Shown here in pieces: positions 35,354 through 47,900 of a stretch of 64,000 nucleotides of DNA (its first letter is position 1; each line of letters opens with the position of its first letter). The DNA is taken from the NCBI GenBank assembly GCA_032358165.1, contig JAALGY010000010.1:1302001-1366000 (forward strand), given 5' to 3'. The notes under the pieces were generated by a model. It did no database searches. It worked only from the letters and a program-made list of their open reading frames with translations, and was not told the DNA's origin. The position numbers and the translations under genes were made by a program. The stretch is from Diplosphaera chodatii. Lineage: Eukaryota > Chlorophyta > Trebouxiophyceae > Prasiolales > Stichococcaceae.

Positions 35354-38300
35354 CTACGCCTTGATCAAATGGTTGGAGTTGACGTTCACCCGCCAGCTCT
35401 CCCCAATGATCTGCACCGAGCAATCGCGCCAACATTGCTCGAGGATGCCAGGAAGGCAGTGCACGCGAGCAGCAAAGCACATGTTGGCTCAGAATGGCAT
35501 TGATGGGTACTGCACTTTGCACACCTGCTGGCTGCTGCTCTTGTTCCACAGCGACTTCTCAAAGATCCAGGTATTCCTTACATGAGTCTGCGTGACAGTG
35601 AGGATGGAAAAGCCCTTGTAGCCGCCCTCCTGATACCTACGCACGGGCAGGGGGCCGATCAGATCTGCCTTGCTGGTGTGGTCACATGGTGCCACTATTG
35701 CTAGGCTTCGCCAATGCAGTTGGGCTGCAGGTATTACTCCGCTCGAGTTGGATGCCATGCACATGTGTGGCTGGACGACGGACCACATCGCTCGTGGCCT
35801 TGATATAACACCACATATGCACTCAATGCGCTCACTTGACGTGTGGGTTTGCGGCCTTGATCCTCGCCTCCGTGTTTTCGACGGTGGTGCGGTTGACGTT
35901 GGGACCACTGCAGCACAGCAGTCATGCGTGGTCACCTCGTCGCACAGCCCGCAATCCTACTCATTTTCATTTATATAACTCCAACACTTTGCCAGCAGGC
36001 ATGCCATCTTCACGCCTGAGGCAACTTCTCAAGCAGTGTGTCAGCACATGTTCAATGTGCATCTGCGCAGCGTTGGACATTGCGGTAGATAGGCTGGGAG
36101 AAGGCATAATTTTTTAGCTTACCCATAGCCAGCCGTGACACTTGAAGACACAAACTCGACGGCAACGGAGCCGGCGCCAGTTGCAGGGTTGTAATTGTAA
36201 CCTGCGAGCATTTCAGCATGTGATGAGGCTAGAGGCCAGCAGTTATGTCGTAAGTAGACTGCTGAGTGATGATGAACCGCAAACTGTGTACAGCAGTGAT
36301 AATTGTGCCCACCAGCCTCGTTCGGGCATGGGTGTGCCGGAATATCCAGTGCCTGCATATAGCAGCTGCCTTGTATGAGCAGCTGGCACAGTGTCTGCTG
36401 CTGCCGCTGCATGTCACTGCAAGCTATCAAATGCCGTTGGCAGGGATCAACACAGTCCAGCTTGCACAATGCTCTGACGTATCACCCAGTGACTGTTCAT
36501 GTTGCCGGTGAGGATCACGGTGTTTGCTGTAAGGACAGAGCACTCAGTCAGCCGCGTTCAGGGATGTGTCGGATGCTATGCAACTGGTGACATGCTCATC
36601 AAGCTGTCGTGCCAAGCATGCCGCTTACAGATTTTGTTGGTGCTCAGATGCGCAAGGATGTCCTTCTGATCTTGCCTGTAACCAACAAGCACGAACGACA
36701 CTTGGTTTGAGCTCATCGACACCGCACCAAGGGAGGCTGCTACACACGTTACAGATGCAGCTGTGCTGAAGCCATCAGTGCCCATCATGACTGTGGTTGA
36801 GGTGCCGGTAGGTTCAAAATGCCTCACCGTCCCACTGCACCAGCAAATGCAAGGGTCAATTCCAAACTAGAAGATGGCCCATGTGAACTCAGGTGTCCTC
36901 TACGCTACACGATGATGCTACAGGTCGACATGTGCGTTACTGCAGATTGTACATCACCTGATCCGCAGACGGGGTGTCACACCTGTGTGAGAACAGCACC
37001 TGACCATCCAAACAAGCAGAATGTGGCGTCAACACTGCTGCCCGTACATGCTCACCATTGCTACATTCCCAGAGCAGCACGAAGAGCAGCACGTGCTAGA
37101 GCGGGTGTTACACAACATGAGACACCACCGTAACACAAGACTCCGTGTCCAGGCAGGGCTGGCAGCTTTAGCACCGATTGCCACACTGCGCACCTGCTGA
37201 CCGATGAATTTCCAGGTATGGGTGGCGTTGGCCGCCCTCAGCTGGTTCTTCAACCACGTCTTCTGGGTGGCACCCAAGATCGTCCGCATTGGGTCCTGCA
37301 GTCGCAGAGTCTCAGGTTGTCCCTGCCAACATAGTACACTGTACTGGCAGTGTCAAGCAGAGCCTGACACGACACCCAGTAAACAGCACAGTCGGTGTCA
37401 ATGCACAGGCATCACATGTGCTCTTGCTGAGCATGGCCTGCTGACGGTCGTGCTACTTTACCGCTTAGGCCATGACCCCTACACCCACGCAGTACTGCTG
37501 CCAGACAATGATGCACTCATGCTGCCGCCGCAAGCACAGCTCACATTAGCTGCCGTTGCGTTCGGCTGTGAGCGACCCGTGACGCGGGTGTCCAGCATCC
37601 ACAGCTTAATCAGCTTGCCGATGTCAAAGCTACGGTAGATCTGCAGAGCAGCACTGACAGCATGGTTCTGGCGAACGTATGTACGAAACAGTATCTCAAA
37701 AGCAGTCATGAGCTGGGCCATTGTGGGCACCCAAGCGCAAGGTCAAGCCGCTGCTGCCATTTGGCCACCTGGTTGGTAGTGGTCGCTGGGCGGATGGGCA
37801 TGTGCTCATAGTAGGCTGCACAGCATGCGCAAGCACCATCAGGTCGTTGCCTGACACCAGGCAGCTGCACAGTGCAGCAGGAGCCTTGCCTGCTCAACCA
37901 ATGCAGGTATGGCATTCATAGCGCAGAGTCAGGGTGCGTGTCGGTAGACTTTGGCAAGTGCTTCAGCAAGACAATGTCAAAAGCGAGCGAGGCCTGACCC
38001 TTTCTGGCGTAAACTTCCCGCAGAATCCACGAGACCTCGGTCTGGCGGCTCTCCGCTCCGTCGCTCCAGGCGCCCCTGTGCACAACAGGCGGCTTCCTTT
38101 AGAATGCACAGCTGTACCTGCTTGCTGCGACCGTCCACACCGTGGACGGCAGTTCACGCAGAGCTCAACAGCGGTTCTTAGGCAACCTGCCTAGCCTAGG
38201 AGTGAGGGGCTCGCACATGCTGTCAGCCAGCATGAGTCAGGGTGAGCATGGGTGCAGATGTCACGCTCACTTGGCAAACTCGTGGTCGTCCCACACAGCA

Positions 38301-41083
38301 ATGAGCGGCGCCGAGGCGCGCATGGCCTTCAGGTCCACGTCGCTGTTGTACTGGTTGTACCGGGTGCTGCAAGCAGAGATGTGCTCAATGGTGATGATGC
38401 TTCCGTGCTGACGTTGTGCGCAAGGTTCGCATTCAATGCCAAGTTGGCGTTGTGGCCGCCGCTGTGTGTGCTGTGCCTGCTACTCCATGACACCAAGTTT
38501 GATTTCCCAGCTAAGAGCTCCTCTTGCGGACTCACCGGTAGTCTGCCAGTGTCGTCGCCTCCTTGTCGGGCTGATGGGTGCGCGCCACCTGGTCCCGCTC
38601 GGGCAATGCAAAGGCGCCTGCCCCCCTGCCCTCGTAGATGTAACTGCGAGCACAATCGCGCTGTCGCTTGCCCCACGACTGGCTGGGCACGCTTGGCGAC
38701 CGCAACACACGAGGAGCTCAACGCTTGCATGCTACAGGGGGTTTGTATTGGCACTGCATGCTGTGCTCACTTTCCGGTGTGGATGTTGTAGTCGATCTGG
38801 TTGAACTCGGCAAAACGAGCAATCTGCCTGCGTGTGCACAAGTACGATATGGCCGAAGCAGAGGGCATGCTGCAGCGTGTTTTGAAATGATTGAACACAA
38901 GTGTACAATTGCAGGGCACTAGCCGATGTTGCTGCTGTTGTCATTGCACCTGTAGATCGTGAAGTACGCTGCGGGCTGCAACAGAAGCAATTACATAACT
39001 AGTTGGGGTCAGATTGTAGCCAAGGCGCACTCTGCAGTCTGTGTGCACGACTTTCGGTCGCTGATGTGGGCTGCTTGACACACGGGGTGAGCATCAGAGG
39101 GCGGTCATGTTGAGGAGGCCTCCCAAGCAGTGGTGTGATGGACGGGCGTGCACCAGGTTAGAGCAGCTGAAGAAAGCGAACGGGCGCTCGGGATGTCCTC
39201 AGTGGCAGCCGGCAGCGTTCGGGTGCGCCCCTTAGCTGAGTACCTGCAGCAAATGGATTGGCGTTGAGCCTGCTAGCAAGAGGTGCACACAGGAGCGCTG
39301 CTACTGTACTCACAGCCCCAGCAAGCATCAAGACGGCTGCCGACGGTGCGTGTGCCCTGAGAGTGTCCTTGCAGCGCATGGCGTGGGCCCTACTGGTCGT
39401 GCGTGGTCAAGGCAGTGGGCGGGACATAGCGCCACTGGTAGTAGTATTTGGTGTTGGTCGCCAGGCCAACGGCCTCCACCTGCATCGCATGTATGGTGGA
39501 CCCAGTGCAGATGCTGATAATGGGACGCACACAAGAGGAAGCAGGACTTCAAGCATCCAGCATGCAGGCCGCCACGACTACTCTGACCAAGCCGCCACTG
39601 CACATTTTTTGCCAAGCCTGTGTACACGTGCAGGACCGGCAGCAGGGTCGTCAGCGGAGAAAAGGCGACAAATGCACCTTGATTGTGTAGTCGACGCCGC
39701 TGCTGGAGGTTGCCGTCCCGTGCGCGACGACGTTTGTGAATGCGCTGTCGGTGGCCACCGCGTAGTTGAGCGTCGCTGTGCCGGCCACGGGGGGCGCGAT
39801 GCGCGTCCACAGGATGACCGAGGTGGCGTGCGGGTCCCCAGACGCCACGCCCTGCAAGCACATGCTGCTGTCATGTCGCAATGTGAGTGGTGTACATACG
39901 TTGACCTGATGCCGTGTTGTGCCCATGACCGATGCTTGCCGCCAGAGTCCTGGGGATTCGGTGGGCTCAGCAGAGCTGCAGTGCATGCTGCACCAGGCAG
40001 CGCTTGACGGCTTTCGGGCTGACGGAGGCATTGCAGTCTAGACCGAGCGCAATGCCTCTTGAAAGCAAAAGCAAATTTGCTGCAAGTAGTGATGACCAAG
40101 GGCGGCGTGGCGCATGTTGGTGAAAAGACACGACATTGGCCGGTGAAACTGTGTCGTGCCGACATGCCGGCATGCCTCAAGGCCTGGCCATGCCTTGCGG
40201 TTCAACATAGCGGAGGGGTGTGTGGTGCAGCACTGCAGCCACCGCAGCCTCAACGTGCCCGCAGCAAGCCTGCTGCGGCGGCCGCCTGACAGGCTGTATG
40301 TGCCAGAGGTGGCAACATGCAGTGCATGCGGGCAACGGTGCGGGCTGCTTGATAAGGCACCTGTAGCTTGATCTTGATGTCGACAAAGCTGCTGGAAAGT
40401 CGCTGTGCGATCGCAGCTAGATGATGAGGGTGGACAGCCGCAAAGCGCAGGCAGTGATGACTCAGCATTTCTGATCATGCGGAGCAGTCCTCATACTGAG
40501 CCCTGAGCTGCATATCGAGGACCGCAGGCGCTTATCAGGACGCAGGGTACGCGTGCAGGCCGAGGCAAGAGGTGCTGCACCTCCAGCTGGGTAAACAACT
40601 CGATTTCCGGAGCCTGCAAAGTTGTGCACCTGAGGGAAGAGGACGTGATTGACACTGGCTGCGCCGTTCCAAGCCGGCGTCTGCAGCAGCTTCCGGGTCT
40701 GCCGCCGCCCCACGGCAGCGTCGGCCGGCTCTGCACACGCACACGGATATGAGGTTTGCTGCGCATGGCAAGAAGCATCTTCACGAGCAGCTGCAGCAGG
40801 CTGCAGCCGGTACACACGCAACCCGAGGGCCCGTGTGACATGGTTGCATCCTGCTTCGGACAAGGGCAGCGCCAATGGCTGTGCGTGCTTGCACGCCAGC
40901 CCGTGCGGTGCAGCGTGCAGATGCATATGCAGATCCAGCGCTGGTTAGCTAACCGGTTTCGCCGAGCTCCGGATGTCCTGCCACTGGCGACAGATACGCC
41001 AGGTTGTTGGAATGCTGCGCCGCGACGCCAGTGCTTGCGACGATGAGCAGCGTCGCCAGGGTTGCCGCTGCAGGACTGGTCAT
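35354..41083 (-). CDS. phoD: Secreted PhoD-type alkaline phosphatase, apparent frameshift
   Basis: Twenty-one exons: 41083-40954, 40730-40630, 39851-39678, 39479-39436, 39243-39154, 38975-38950, 38827-38771, 38643-38536, 38366-38271, 38075-37999, 37815-37769, 37640-37545, 37295-37194, ~36866-36748, 36675-36629, 36526-36486, 36352-36313, 36201-36123, 35907-35836, 35636-35525, 35410-35354. A signal peptide is clear (MTSPAAATLATLLIVAS). PhoD landmarks: GVASGDPHATSVILWTR, KYYYQYSAKGRTRTLPA, SCSNL, YIYEG, VWDDHEFA, DTRVTGR, ILGATQKTWLKNQL, WKFIGQQ, TGNMNSHW, YNPATGAGSVAVEFV. PhoD releases phosphate from extracellular mono- and diesters. All exons chain in phase except 39243-39154, which is one base short (near 39179); total 1,715 nt. 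The metal-site GD and TGD motifs read GN and TGN. The exon near 36748-36866 is the least certain. It may be a decaying gene or an assembly error. Confidence 0.88.
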
Positions 41084-41923
41084 TGTGAATTTCTACCTGC
41101 AGGCGTGGGAGACCCACTGACATGCACCGGATCCCGCAAACAATAGCTTATAGCATGGCCAGCATAGGGATTCAGGCTGCGAAGCGTGGCAATCGCACCG
41201 CACAGGCAGGTCACGCAGGTGCCCGCAGGGGCCTCCAATGACCAACGGAGGCCAGCTCCTCAGGGAGAGGCTCTAGGGCTTGCGAATGTGCTTTCGTGCA
41301 AGCGTGAACTGTGAAGTCGCGGCCTTGGCTTCAGTGCAGTTCAGTGCAACATCAACTGCCAGCCATGTGACATGTCTCGTGCTCTCGTCACGCCAGGATG
41401 TTGCCACGGTGGCGTGTCGTGACCGCAAGCCTGTGAGCTGTCATTGCTAACTGTGCCGTGGCGGTCGTGGAATCCTGTTCAGTATGGCCTACAAGGGCTG
41501 CTCGAAAGCAGCCGCTTGGTAATCGAACCTCATTTCAGTGCTAAATGTGCTGTCAGCTTTTGAAGTACCGCATCACGGAGGTGAGTTGCGTGTCATGAGC
41601 AACTATGCAGGGGCAGTGCAGATGCTCAAAACCAAGGGTGTATGTCCAAACTTGCCTAGCGCTAGGCCCAGCTCATGAGCTCGGGGTGTGCGGACAGTCT
41701 GACTGTAGCTACCGTGCGACGGTTCCAGCCTGTGCCGAGGTTGTGTTGAGAGTCTATGATTATACTGGCCTAGCGGCTTTGTATTACCCTTGTCAAAAGT
41801 CACGACACATTAGTAAGTGCCACGTGGCGGTGTCACATCTGCCGTTACAATCTGTCCCAAAACGCGTGCACAACGACATTCACCCAGTCTATTGATGATC
41901 AGACCTTAGCCTGACTCGCAGCC
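41084..41923. other. Divergent promoter region, PhoD / secreted Kelch gene
   Basis: An 840-bp region between two secreted-protein genes transcribed apart. No coding signal. I searched for the phosphate-starvation P1BS motif GNATATNC and saw none. No strong TATA box. Confidence 0.5.
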
Positions 41924-44900
41924 ATGGCAGGCGCTGCATCACAAGCAGCCGTATGGCTGCTGCTGCTGCTGGCAGGGCTGCTGCCCGCCGGTGGAGGGGC
42001 GGCTGCCGTTGTCGGGGGCAGAACAACGCAACCAGTGACCGACCACAGCGGCACGACGCATTCCCAGAATCGCGGTAGCGCACGGGCTCTGACAGTCGTG
42101 GGCGGGCGCGGCGATCCGCAGGTGGCCGTGCTCTTGCAATATTCCGGAAACCTCAGACAGCGCCCTGCATCAGCGCTGATGCCTGCGTCCACTGTCTGCG
42201 TTGCAGCTTCGAACAGGCATGCTGCGTGAGATTCATGAGCACGCAAGCAAGGTGCATGGCTGGAGGACAACATCCGCACTCACGGCTGCACCACGCACGC
42301 CATGCATGGGCCGAACCCCGGTCTCCAAGCTTTGTCGTCACGAATGGACAATGGCACGACCGGCGGTGTATACCGCGCATGAGATGAAGCAAGATTTGAA
42401 CAATTTTTGACACCCCAAGCTGCCTTGTCGCAGGTGGCCGCCGTCATGACGCGCTGCGAGGCTCAGTCTGTCGCAGGGGGGGCAAGATGCAGAGAGCTGG
42501 ACCGCTACACGTCAAACTGTATCAAGGTGACGACAGCTTCCTGCTGGCCTTCTTCACAGCATGTACAGCACCCGCAGATGACACGCCGTCAGATGTAAAC
42601 CTCGATAGTGTGGGGGATGCACCATATATGCGCATGTGCGGGCCGCACGTGCTGTGTGCGCACAGCAGTGCTGTATGATGCCAAGGGGCAGAAGGGCCAG
42701 CATTTGCTTCCTCTTACATTGCAGGTACACGGGCAGCAGTGCCTGAGGTGTACATATTCCGTGGTCAACAAGGTCAGCGCCAAGGCCTCCTGCTGCACGG
42801 CTGTCCGCGACACGAACGCATATGCCATCAAGCGCTGCCAAGTCGGTGAGCTGACGGCCTTTGTACTTCCATCATCACGCTGAGTACATATCAAAGAGTC
42901 CGTCAAGCGAACAAATTCTACGCCAGTCCTCTTGGTATGGGTAGGGCGCAGCAAGTTGCCGCATCTCAGGGAACTTGGGTAGTTGTATATGTAAATATCA
43001 ATAACCCTTGATGGCGGCTTTGCATGCTCGGTGCAGTCGCTGGACCTGGTTACCAGCTGCACAAGTCTGGGAGGGCCGAGCCCTGCAAAGCAGGCAGCGT
43101 CAAGGCCAGGGCGGGCAAAGCCGATTGTGCAAAGTGCACCGACCGCACCTACCAGCCCAGTGAGCGGCGGCGTACCTGCAAGGCCTGCCCTCCTGGCAGG
43201 CGTGTGAATTCTGCACACACGGCGTGCATCAGCTACGGTCCCGGAATGCAACCTGGTCACCAGGACAAGCCCGAGAAATGCCCACCAGGTCAGTGGCATG
43301 CACAGCAGTACAACACTGGACCATCCATCAGCAGCTGTGAAGTGGCCCTGTGCTTGGAGGCATCCCGACATATCAGTTAGCGCACAGTGTTGCTTTCGGG
43401 GGCCTTCATTGCCAACGAAGTTCATGGTGGCTGGCGTGGCTTGCAGGCACCGCAAAAGCGGGGAGTGGAGACTTCAGGTGCGGGCAGTGCACAGGGATTT
43501 CTGCAAAAGGCTGCCAACGTTTCTCAGCAGACGCGGGCCAGCGCCAGTGTGCCCTGTGTCCACGGGGCTTCACAGTCAACGCCGCACGGACCACATGCGG
43601 TGAGTCTACATTTAGGACTATTCACGTAAAGGGTAAGGTCACAACTACAATGCGCTCTACTATGATGGTGGACGGTCACTAAAGCAGGTGTTTGATCAGC
43701 TCTTTATCCCTTGCCACACATTGCTTGGCCACCTGCTTCGTGGCACGCAGATTGCAGCTGGGGTAGTATCCAATATGAAGTCACCAAGAGGGGTATGTTG
43801 ATCGAATCGCAGGCCCACCACCCCCTTTAGCGCCGCCTCACCTGCTGCCAACACCGCCGCCGTCACCGCCGCCGGGTCCACTGCTCCAATTGCCGCCGTC
43901 AACTCCGCCTGCCCCGCCTGCATCGCCACCAACAACCCCACGATCCCCGCCGCCGTCGCCACCGCCACAACCACCTGCTTCACCGCCACCAACATCTCCG
44001 CCGCCAAAGTCGCCTCCACAACTGCCGCCGCCATCCCCACCGCCTGCCCCGGCCCCATCGCCACCAACAATTCTGCCGCCAAAATCGCCTCCCCGATTGC
44101 CGCCGCCATCACCACCGCTTGCCCCTCCTCCATCGCCACCACCATCCCTGGCGCCGAAATCGCCTCCCCGACCGCCGCCGCCACCACCACCGCTTGCCCA
44201 TCCTCCATCGCCACCAACATCCCCGCTAATAGAATCCCCTCCTCAGCTGCCGCCGCCCTTGCCACCGCTTGCCCCTCCTCCATCACCACCAACATCCACG
44301 TTGACAAACCTGCCTCCCCAAGTGCTGCCGCTGTTGCCGCCACCTGGCCCGCCCCCATTGCCCCCACCATCCCCGCCTCCCAAACCGCCGCCCCGGCCAC
44401 CGCCGCCCGCCCCGCCCCCATCGCCACCACCATCCCTGCCCCGGCCACCACCGCCTGCCCCACCCCCATCGCCGCCTCCATCCCCGTTCCCAAAACCGCC
44501 GCCCCGGCCGCCACCGCCTGCCCGGCCCCCATCGCCACCGCCATCCCCGCCCCCAAAACCGCCGCCCCGGCCGCCACCGCCTGCCCCGCCCCCATCGCGA
44601 CCGCCACCGCCAGTTCCATTCTTCAGTACCCTGGTTGTGGGTGTGTATCTATTCCATGCTGGCTCCTGCACATCAAACAAACTGAGATCTGCGTAATGCA
44701 ATGACAACATTGGCAACTTCTTGTGGCAAATGCTGTAGGAAGAAGTGTTTGCAGATTTCTTCACAAGCTTTTGGCATAGCAAATATCACGCATTTGCTTG
44801 ACTTGCAGCTTGAAAAACGGTACAATGTGCTTGCTGCAAAACACCATTGTCGTGCACATGCACCTTCTGCTTAGAATCAGGTGTCACGCCACGCATGTGT

Positions 44901-47900
44901 CCTGGTTGCAGTCGAAAAGGGTGCAGACAACTGCTTGTCCTGGCTTGTTCTCATGAGAGCATTGACATGCTCGGTCCATGCTCACAGGTGGCAATGCTCG
45001 CAATGATCGACCAAATGCTGAGGTCCAACGGTCGACCGAACCTATGCAATGGAACGGCAACATTCCGCAGCTGGCATACCGTGAGCAAGCAGCCCTGGTA
45101 AGGTCTAATTGTGAGAGTTGTGCAGTTGCCCTCATGAGCGCACCACCTGCCCCGCAGCACTAGCTGCTAGTCATTAGCACTGCACTGGGGTTGCACCGAG
45201 GACCCGTAGCCTTGCTATTGAGTGGACGTAATCGCCTAGCCTGCAGTGCTCAATTGTGCCTAACAACACCTTGAAACACAACCTGTGGAAGCCATCGTTT
45301 GGATCAGGTCAAGCTGAGCAATTCGTTGGTCCTCTGGGCTGGTGGCCAAGATGCCTCGGAGACACTACTTGGTACCTCGCAGGCACGTGTGCGAGCTTTG
45401 CAATGCCTCCAATATTTTTAGCATGCGGCCATGTGATGAATTGCCCACACAAAGACAGCACCTTAATCATGTGTTGGTTACAACCTCATCGGACATGTTG
45501 CCTCACTGCACCGGACTACGCACTGCACGTCCCATTGGCTCGTGCTTTTGCTGTCTGATGCAGGTGTTGAACCCCTTCACCGAGACCTGGTCTGCCACGG
45601 GTGCGTGAAACGCATTCGCAATGATGAATGGACGGTCGTTGACATTGTCTGATGTGTTGTTGACAAAAGCATCACTTGTAGGCCGTGCTTGTTAGGGGTT
45701 GCGAAGTATAGTATCATGTACACAAACTTTGTGCGTGCAAATTTGGCCGTGTGCTCTTTACTTGATACTTTGCCTCATACAGGAGCATCCGTGCCTCGCG
45801 TCGGCCTTACAATGTTGGCGCTTCCAGGTAGTTGTCGCTCTGCAGCGCACTGGCAGCTGCCGCTTTGATACATGTATACAAATTCAGCATGTGGCTGCAT
45901 GCTCGAACTTGATGGTTGTCCACTCATATGTTTGACGAGTGCATAGCGGTTTTGTGGCTAACTCGTCCCGCCTGGCCGCAGGCGGAGCTGCGCTCGCTTG
46001 TGGAGGGCAAAATGACTCGGATGAACTCAGCATATGCGAGGCAAGACAAATTGCAAGAGTACTCGTTGCTCCGAGGGCTAGCACGGAACAATGACCAAAA
46101 GAAACACCGCTCAATGCAATGTGTGCTTGTTCAAACAATAAAGTTTCAAAAACTTGTTCATTCCCAAACTTACAGGTGTACAACTCGGTGACCAACACAT
46201 GGACAGCGGCACCGGCAATGAACACGAAACGCACTCGCCATGGCAGCGTGCTGTATCAGGTGAGTCATATGTGATCATTCCCATGCGCCCTGCTTGCAGC
46301 CAACGTCTTCCACCGTTGCAGAGGAGTTTTGGTGACGGCTTGGGCACAATAACGTGCGCAGGGACGGCCACTGCATTGCAGCGGGTACAACGGTAACTTC
46401 TTTACAAATGAAGTCTCCATTAGCTGTGAACTCTTCAATCCAACTACAAACCGTTACGATGCATTTTCAAGCCTGCCTACCGAAACCTTCTTCGCCGGCC
46501 TACAGTCTGTTCAGCTGGTGTGTTTTGTCCATTTGACATGTTGGTCAACAGCAAAGGGTTGAGTACTTCAGATGTGATTGCCAAGCACAGCGCGCTCAAA
46601 GGATGCTAGAGTCACCTCGCCTTATGTTGCATGTGCAGACCGTACTGAATAGCGGCACGCTTGTTGCGACCCTGAGGCCCAACGATCCTGACGTCCATTT
46701 CGTCTTCAAGGCGGGGGCTAATGCGTGGGTCGCAACGCCGGCTGAGGTCGGGTTTTCGTTGTTGTACATACATCACCCATCCCCACATTGGCGCAACAAA
46801 AAACATACTCAATGGCAATTGCTGCATGATTGCCGACCAAAGACCCTTTTCAACACAGGTACAAACAGAATTTGCCACATTGGCTAGCTGCAATCGCGAC
46901 TCAAGAGCATACCTGGTGGGCGGAGTGGCCGTTGGTGGTACTGGCGCAGTATTGCCAACCGTCCAGGCACGCTTGCTGTGATATCATTTGGACAGCAGAC
47001 TCCAAGAGCTATGCCTTGTGGCCTTGCCTTTGGGGTCTTGTGCTTGCATCCCTATCGCACAACGAATGATTATCTCGACCATGCACGTAGTTTGCAACAC
47101 ACCATCCTTGTTGTTCGCGTGCCAATGCAGGTACTAGATGAAGGGACTTTGAAGTGGAACGCCACAACCATACCAGCACTGCGAGCGGTGAGCCGATTGA
47201 CCAGGGTGCCTCATCAACAGTGCTGCTCCAAGAGTCGAGCAGCTGCATTCATGCAGCGGTAGGGCAGGCCGTCTCAGGGTGTGCGAAGGCATAGAGCAAG
47301 TTTACGGCTGCCATAGACTCAACGTCTTGTGTCATGTTGCAGGCCCGTATCCTCAGCTCGGCGGTCTCCCTACCAGGCAAGTTGCCGCCCCAAGAACTTG
47401 CATTTTGTGTTTGACTTGCACGCCGAGCACAAGATGCTCGTGGTTGCTCCTCATCCTTTTTGCTGTATGTGCGGCTTGCTGTCGGTCCCACTTGCAGCTT
47501 GGCTTGCTCGATGATGCCATCATGACTGTTATTGTCTTATCTCTTCACACTTGTGTCACTTCAGATGGTTCTTGCCTGGTCATTGGCGGTTCAAACCAAC
47601 CGTTAGGGTTTGGTATGCTCCCCATCATCTTTAGCCCCCTTGTTATTGGCCATGCTAAGCAGTGCTGGCAATGTTGACACTCAGGCTGATGCATTGACTC
47701 TTCATGCGGGCTTGATGTGTAACTGATGCGAATGTGCTTCATCTGCAGGGCTGGTTACAGGCAGCCAAGTCGTCACCGCTGAACGCCTGTTCCCGGGAGC
47801 AACAAGCTGGGTGAATGCTGGCACCATGGCAAACGAAAGGACGAAAGTGCCAATCTCCAACCAACGCTTGGCAGTGGTGCTTCCTTGATGCTGAGCTGCA

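Noticed and set aside
43696..44619. 307-codon open frame on the minus strand, Gly/Ala/Met/Val-rich
   Set aside because: It is the antisense shadow of the Pro-rich exon; its repetitive composition follows from CCN codons, and it has no domain.
46354..46536. Alternative frame reading DGHCIAAG at a Kelch exon, suggesting a frameshift
   Set aside because: The annotated frame (GYNGNFFTNEVSISCELF) is in phase with both neighbouring exons and carries the longer Kelch pattern.
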